The notes under the pieces are model-generated. The model was not told the DNA's origin, did not search any database, and saw only the letters and a list, made by a program, of their open reading frames with translations. DNA of 7,170 bases from Sneathiella sp. (GTDB lineage Bacteria; Pseudomonadota; Alphaproteobacteria; Sneathiellales; Sneathiellaceae): NCBI GenBank assembly GCA_002732675.1, contig NVRR01000164.1, forward strand, positions 1-7,170. The letters run 5' to 3'. This document shows, in pieces, positions 6,190 to 7,170 of this stretch. Each line of letters begins with the position of its first letter. The first letter of the stretch is position 1. A program made the position numbers and the translations under genes.

Positions 6190-6196
6190 CCTCCTT
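6190..6196 (-). promoter_or_regulatory. Strong Shine-Dalgarno AAGGAGG of the lytic transglycosylase gene
   Basis: Read on the minus strand, AAGGAGG lies 6 nt before the ATG at 6181-6183. It confirms the start just ahead of the signal peptide and suggests independent, efficient initiation, in contrast to the upstream GNAT gene, which has no evident site. Confidence 0.75.
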
Positions 6197-6225
6197 CTCA
6201 GGTAGAAGCAAATGCCGCGCCAGTT

Positions 6226-6753
6226 TTAGCTGTCGCCCTCAATATCCAGATTTTTTTGCATGATCACAGTATCGACCCATCTGTCATGCTTATACCCGAC
6301 GGCCTCCAGAATACCGACGAGGCGGAAACCGAGAGAGCGGTGCAGGGCAATGGAGCTTCGATTGCCGGAATCGCCAATCACTGCAACCATCTGCTTTTTC
6401 CCGGCCGCCCGGCAATCGTCTATCAATTGCCGCAGCAAGGCCTTCCCGATGCCGTGACCTTGAGCGCTTTCGCTGACATAAACCGAATTTTCGACTGAAT
6501 GGGAATAGGCTGGACGGGGGCGGTATAATCCAGCATAGGCATATCCCAGCACGATACCATCGCGCGTTGCCACTATGTAGGGAAGCTGTTGTTCCAATAT
6601 ACTGTTACGGCGGGCCGTCATTTCCAGGACATCCGGCGGTTCAATTTCGAAGGATCCTAGGCCTTGCCTGACGCTGATTGCATAAATTTCGGTTATTTCA
6701 GCAATGTCGTCAGAGATGGACGGACGGATCGCGAACTCGGGGGTATCATTCAT
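6226..6753 (-). CDS. GNAT N-acetyltransferase, phosphinothricin/methionine sulfoximine type
   Basis: This 175-residue cytoplasmic enzyme is expected to acetylate the amino group of a small amino-acid analogue using acetyl-CoA. From the ATG at 6751-6753 it shows IRPSISDDIAEITEIYA (the usual N-terminal strand-helix), GYAYAGLYRPRPAYSHSVENSVYV, and then the acetyl-CoA loop QGHGIGKALL. The C-terminal MVAVIGDSGNRSSIALH, LGFRLVGIL, VGYKHDRWVDTVIMQK run is the hallmark of the Pat/Bar/MddA subgroup. The true substrate could be methionine sulfoximine or sulfone, phosphinothricin, or another amino acid; the sequence alone does not decide. A GTG at 6763-6765 would add four residues (MHSP) and overlap the upstream gene by 8 bp; the ATG lies 4 nt after that gene's TAG. 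Neither start has a clear ribosome site, so coupling to upstream translation is likely. Confidence 0.91.
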   Translation of the reverse strand: MNDTPEFAIRPSISDDIAEITEIYAISVRQGLGSFEIEPPDVLEMTARRNSILEQQLPYIVATRDGIVLGYAYAGLYRPRPAYSHSVENSVYVSESAQGHGIGKALLRQLIDDCRAAGKKQMVAVIGDSGNRSSIALHRSLGFRLVGILEAVGYKHDRWVDTVIMQKNLDIEGDS

Positions 6754-6757
6754 GGGG

Positions 6758-7170
6758 CTATGCACTCAGGAGCGAGCTGTCGCTCCGGGTAAATTCTGCA
6801 ATGAAATATCCAATATTCTTTTGCAATGTCTCAAATCCTTCGGAGGGGGCCACGGACTGCTGGTTCATGTATAGGTTCCTGTTGATCTCAATTTGCAGAG
6901 AATGAACGTTTTTTTCCGGATTTCCGTAATGAGCGGTAATAAAACCTCCGGCATAGGGGGCATTTTGCCCGACATCATATCCAAATGCCGTGAGGCAGCG
7001 ATGTGCTCTGGCAAAGTGATTGCTGTCGCAGGAAGTGCCATAGCGGTTGCCGAGAATGATATCGGGCCGTCCGCCTTTCAATCCTTGCCCCCTTAGGGAA
7101 GATGGCATGGAATGGCAATCCACCAGATATAAAACGCCGAACCGCTTTAGTCCCTCATCGATCAGATGCC
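6758..7170 (-). CDS. N-formylglutamate amidohydrolase family protein, C-terminal part (partial)
   Basis: The right edge cuts the 5' end; 136 codons plus the stop are visible, beginning HLIDEGLKRFGVLYLVDCHSMPSS. The family motifs present are VDCHSMP, RPDIILGNRYGTSCD, and NAPYAGGFITAHYG followed by HSLQIEINRNLYMN. These match N-formylglutamate amidohydrolases (zinc-dependent, carboxypeptidase-like fold), which release formate from N-formyl-L-glutamate in histidine breakdown or hydrolyse related N-acyl amino acids. The N-terminal catalytic part is outside the window. A GTG at 7121-7123 is an internal Val of the conserved VDCHSMP and not the start. No other histidine-utilisation gene is visible, so the HutG role is not assured. 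The stop lies 4 nt before the GNAT ATG. Confidence 0.92.
   Translation of the reverse strand, partial: HLIDEGLKRFGVLYLVDCHSMPSSLRGQGLKGGRPDIILGNRYGTSCDSNHFARAHRCLTAFGYDVGQNAPYAGGFITAHYGNPEKNVHSLQIEINRNLYMNQQSVAPSEGFETLQKNIGYFIAEFTRSDSSLLSA

Noticed and set aside
1..7170. Search for tRNA, CRISPR, insertion sequence or phage signals
   Set aside because: I saw no regularly spaced repeats, terminal inverted repeats, transposase or integrase motifs, or tRNA-like cloverleaf; all gaps between genes are under 140 bp.

Overview
This window looks like ordinary chromosomal DNA from an alphaproteobacterium. The best evidence is the co-oriented set DUF1285 – CoA-pyrophosphatase-type Nudix – small DUF6111-like membrane protein – cca, divergent from a MoxR ATPase, which I recall as a recurring alphaproteobacterial arrangement. 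A small exported protein ending in a 'PEIL.NGDIIIRRK'-type motif and a 'WPWT...GCMQINL' lytic transglycosylase also fit that class. Base composition is moderate and similar throughout. I cannot place the organism below class level, and I see no insertion sequence, phage gene, tRNA, rRNA or CRISPR array.

Layout. (1) Positions 1-225, minus strand: the N-terminus of a MoxR-family AAA+ ATPase, running off the left edge. (2) Positions 226-333: a divergent intergenic region. (3) Positions 334-3051, plus strand: a tight four-gene unit, in order DUF1285 protein, Nudix hydrolase, membrane protein and CCA-adding enzyme. The first three overlap one another (23 bp, then 4 bp) and cca follows after 6 bp, so one transcript with translational coupling is likely. 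(4) Positions 3044-3907, minus strand: an RNase-H-like/DUF429-like protein, tail-to-tail with cca with an 8-bp overlap. Its conserved N-terminus has no ATG, GTG or TTG start and seems to need an ATT start. (5) Positions 4043-4306 and 4405-5463, plus strand: a small exported protein, then the adaptive-response protein Ada with all its key cysteines. (6) Positions 5479-7170, minus strand: read in transcription order, an N-formylglutamate amidohydrolase (cut by the right edge), a phosphinothricin-type GNAT acetyltransferase and an exported lytic transglycosylase, probably one operon.

The genes are mostly housekeeping or stress functions: tRNA 3'-end maturation, CoA metabolite hydrolysis, alkylation repair, cell-wall turnover and amino-acid derivative modification. 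I did not find a convincing new multi-gene system. The observation most worth checking is the apparent non-canonical ATT start of the minus-strand gene at 3044-3907. The conserved small exported protein next to ada comes second.
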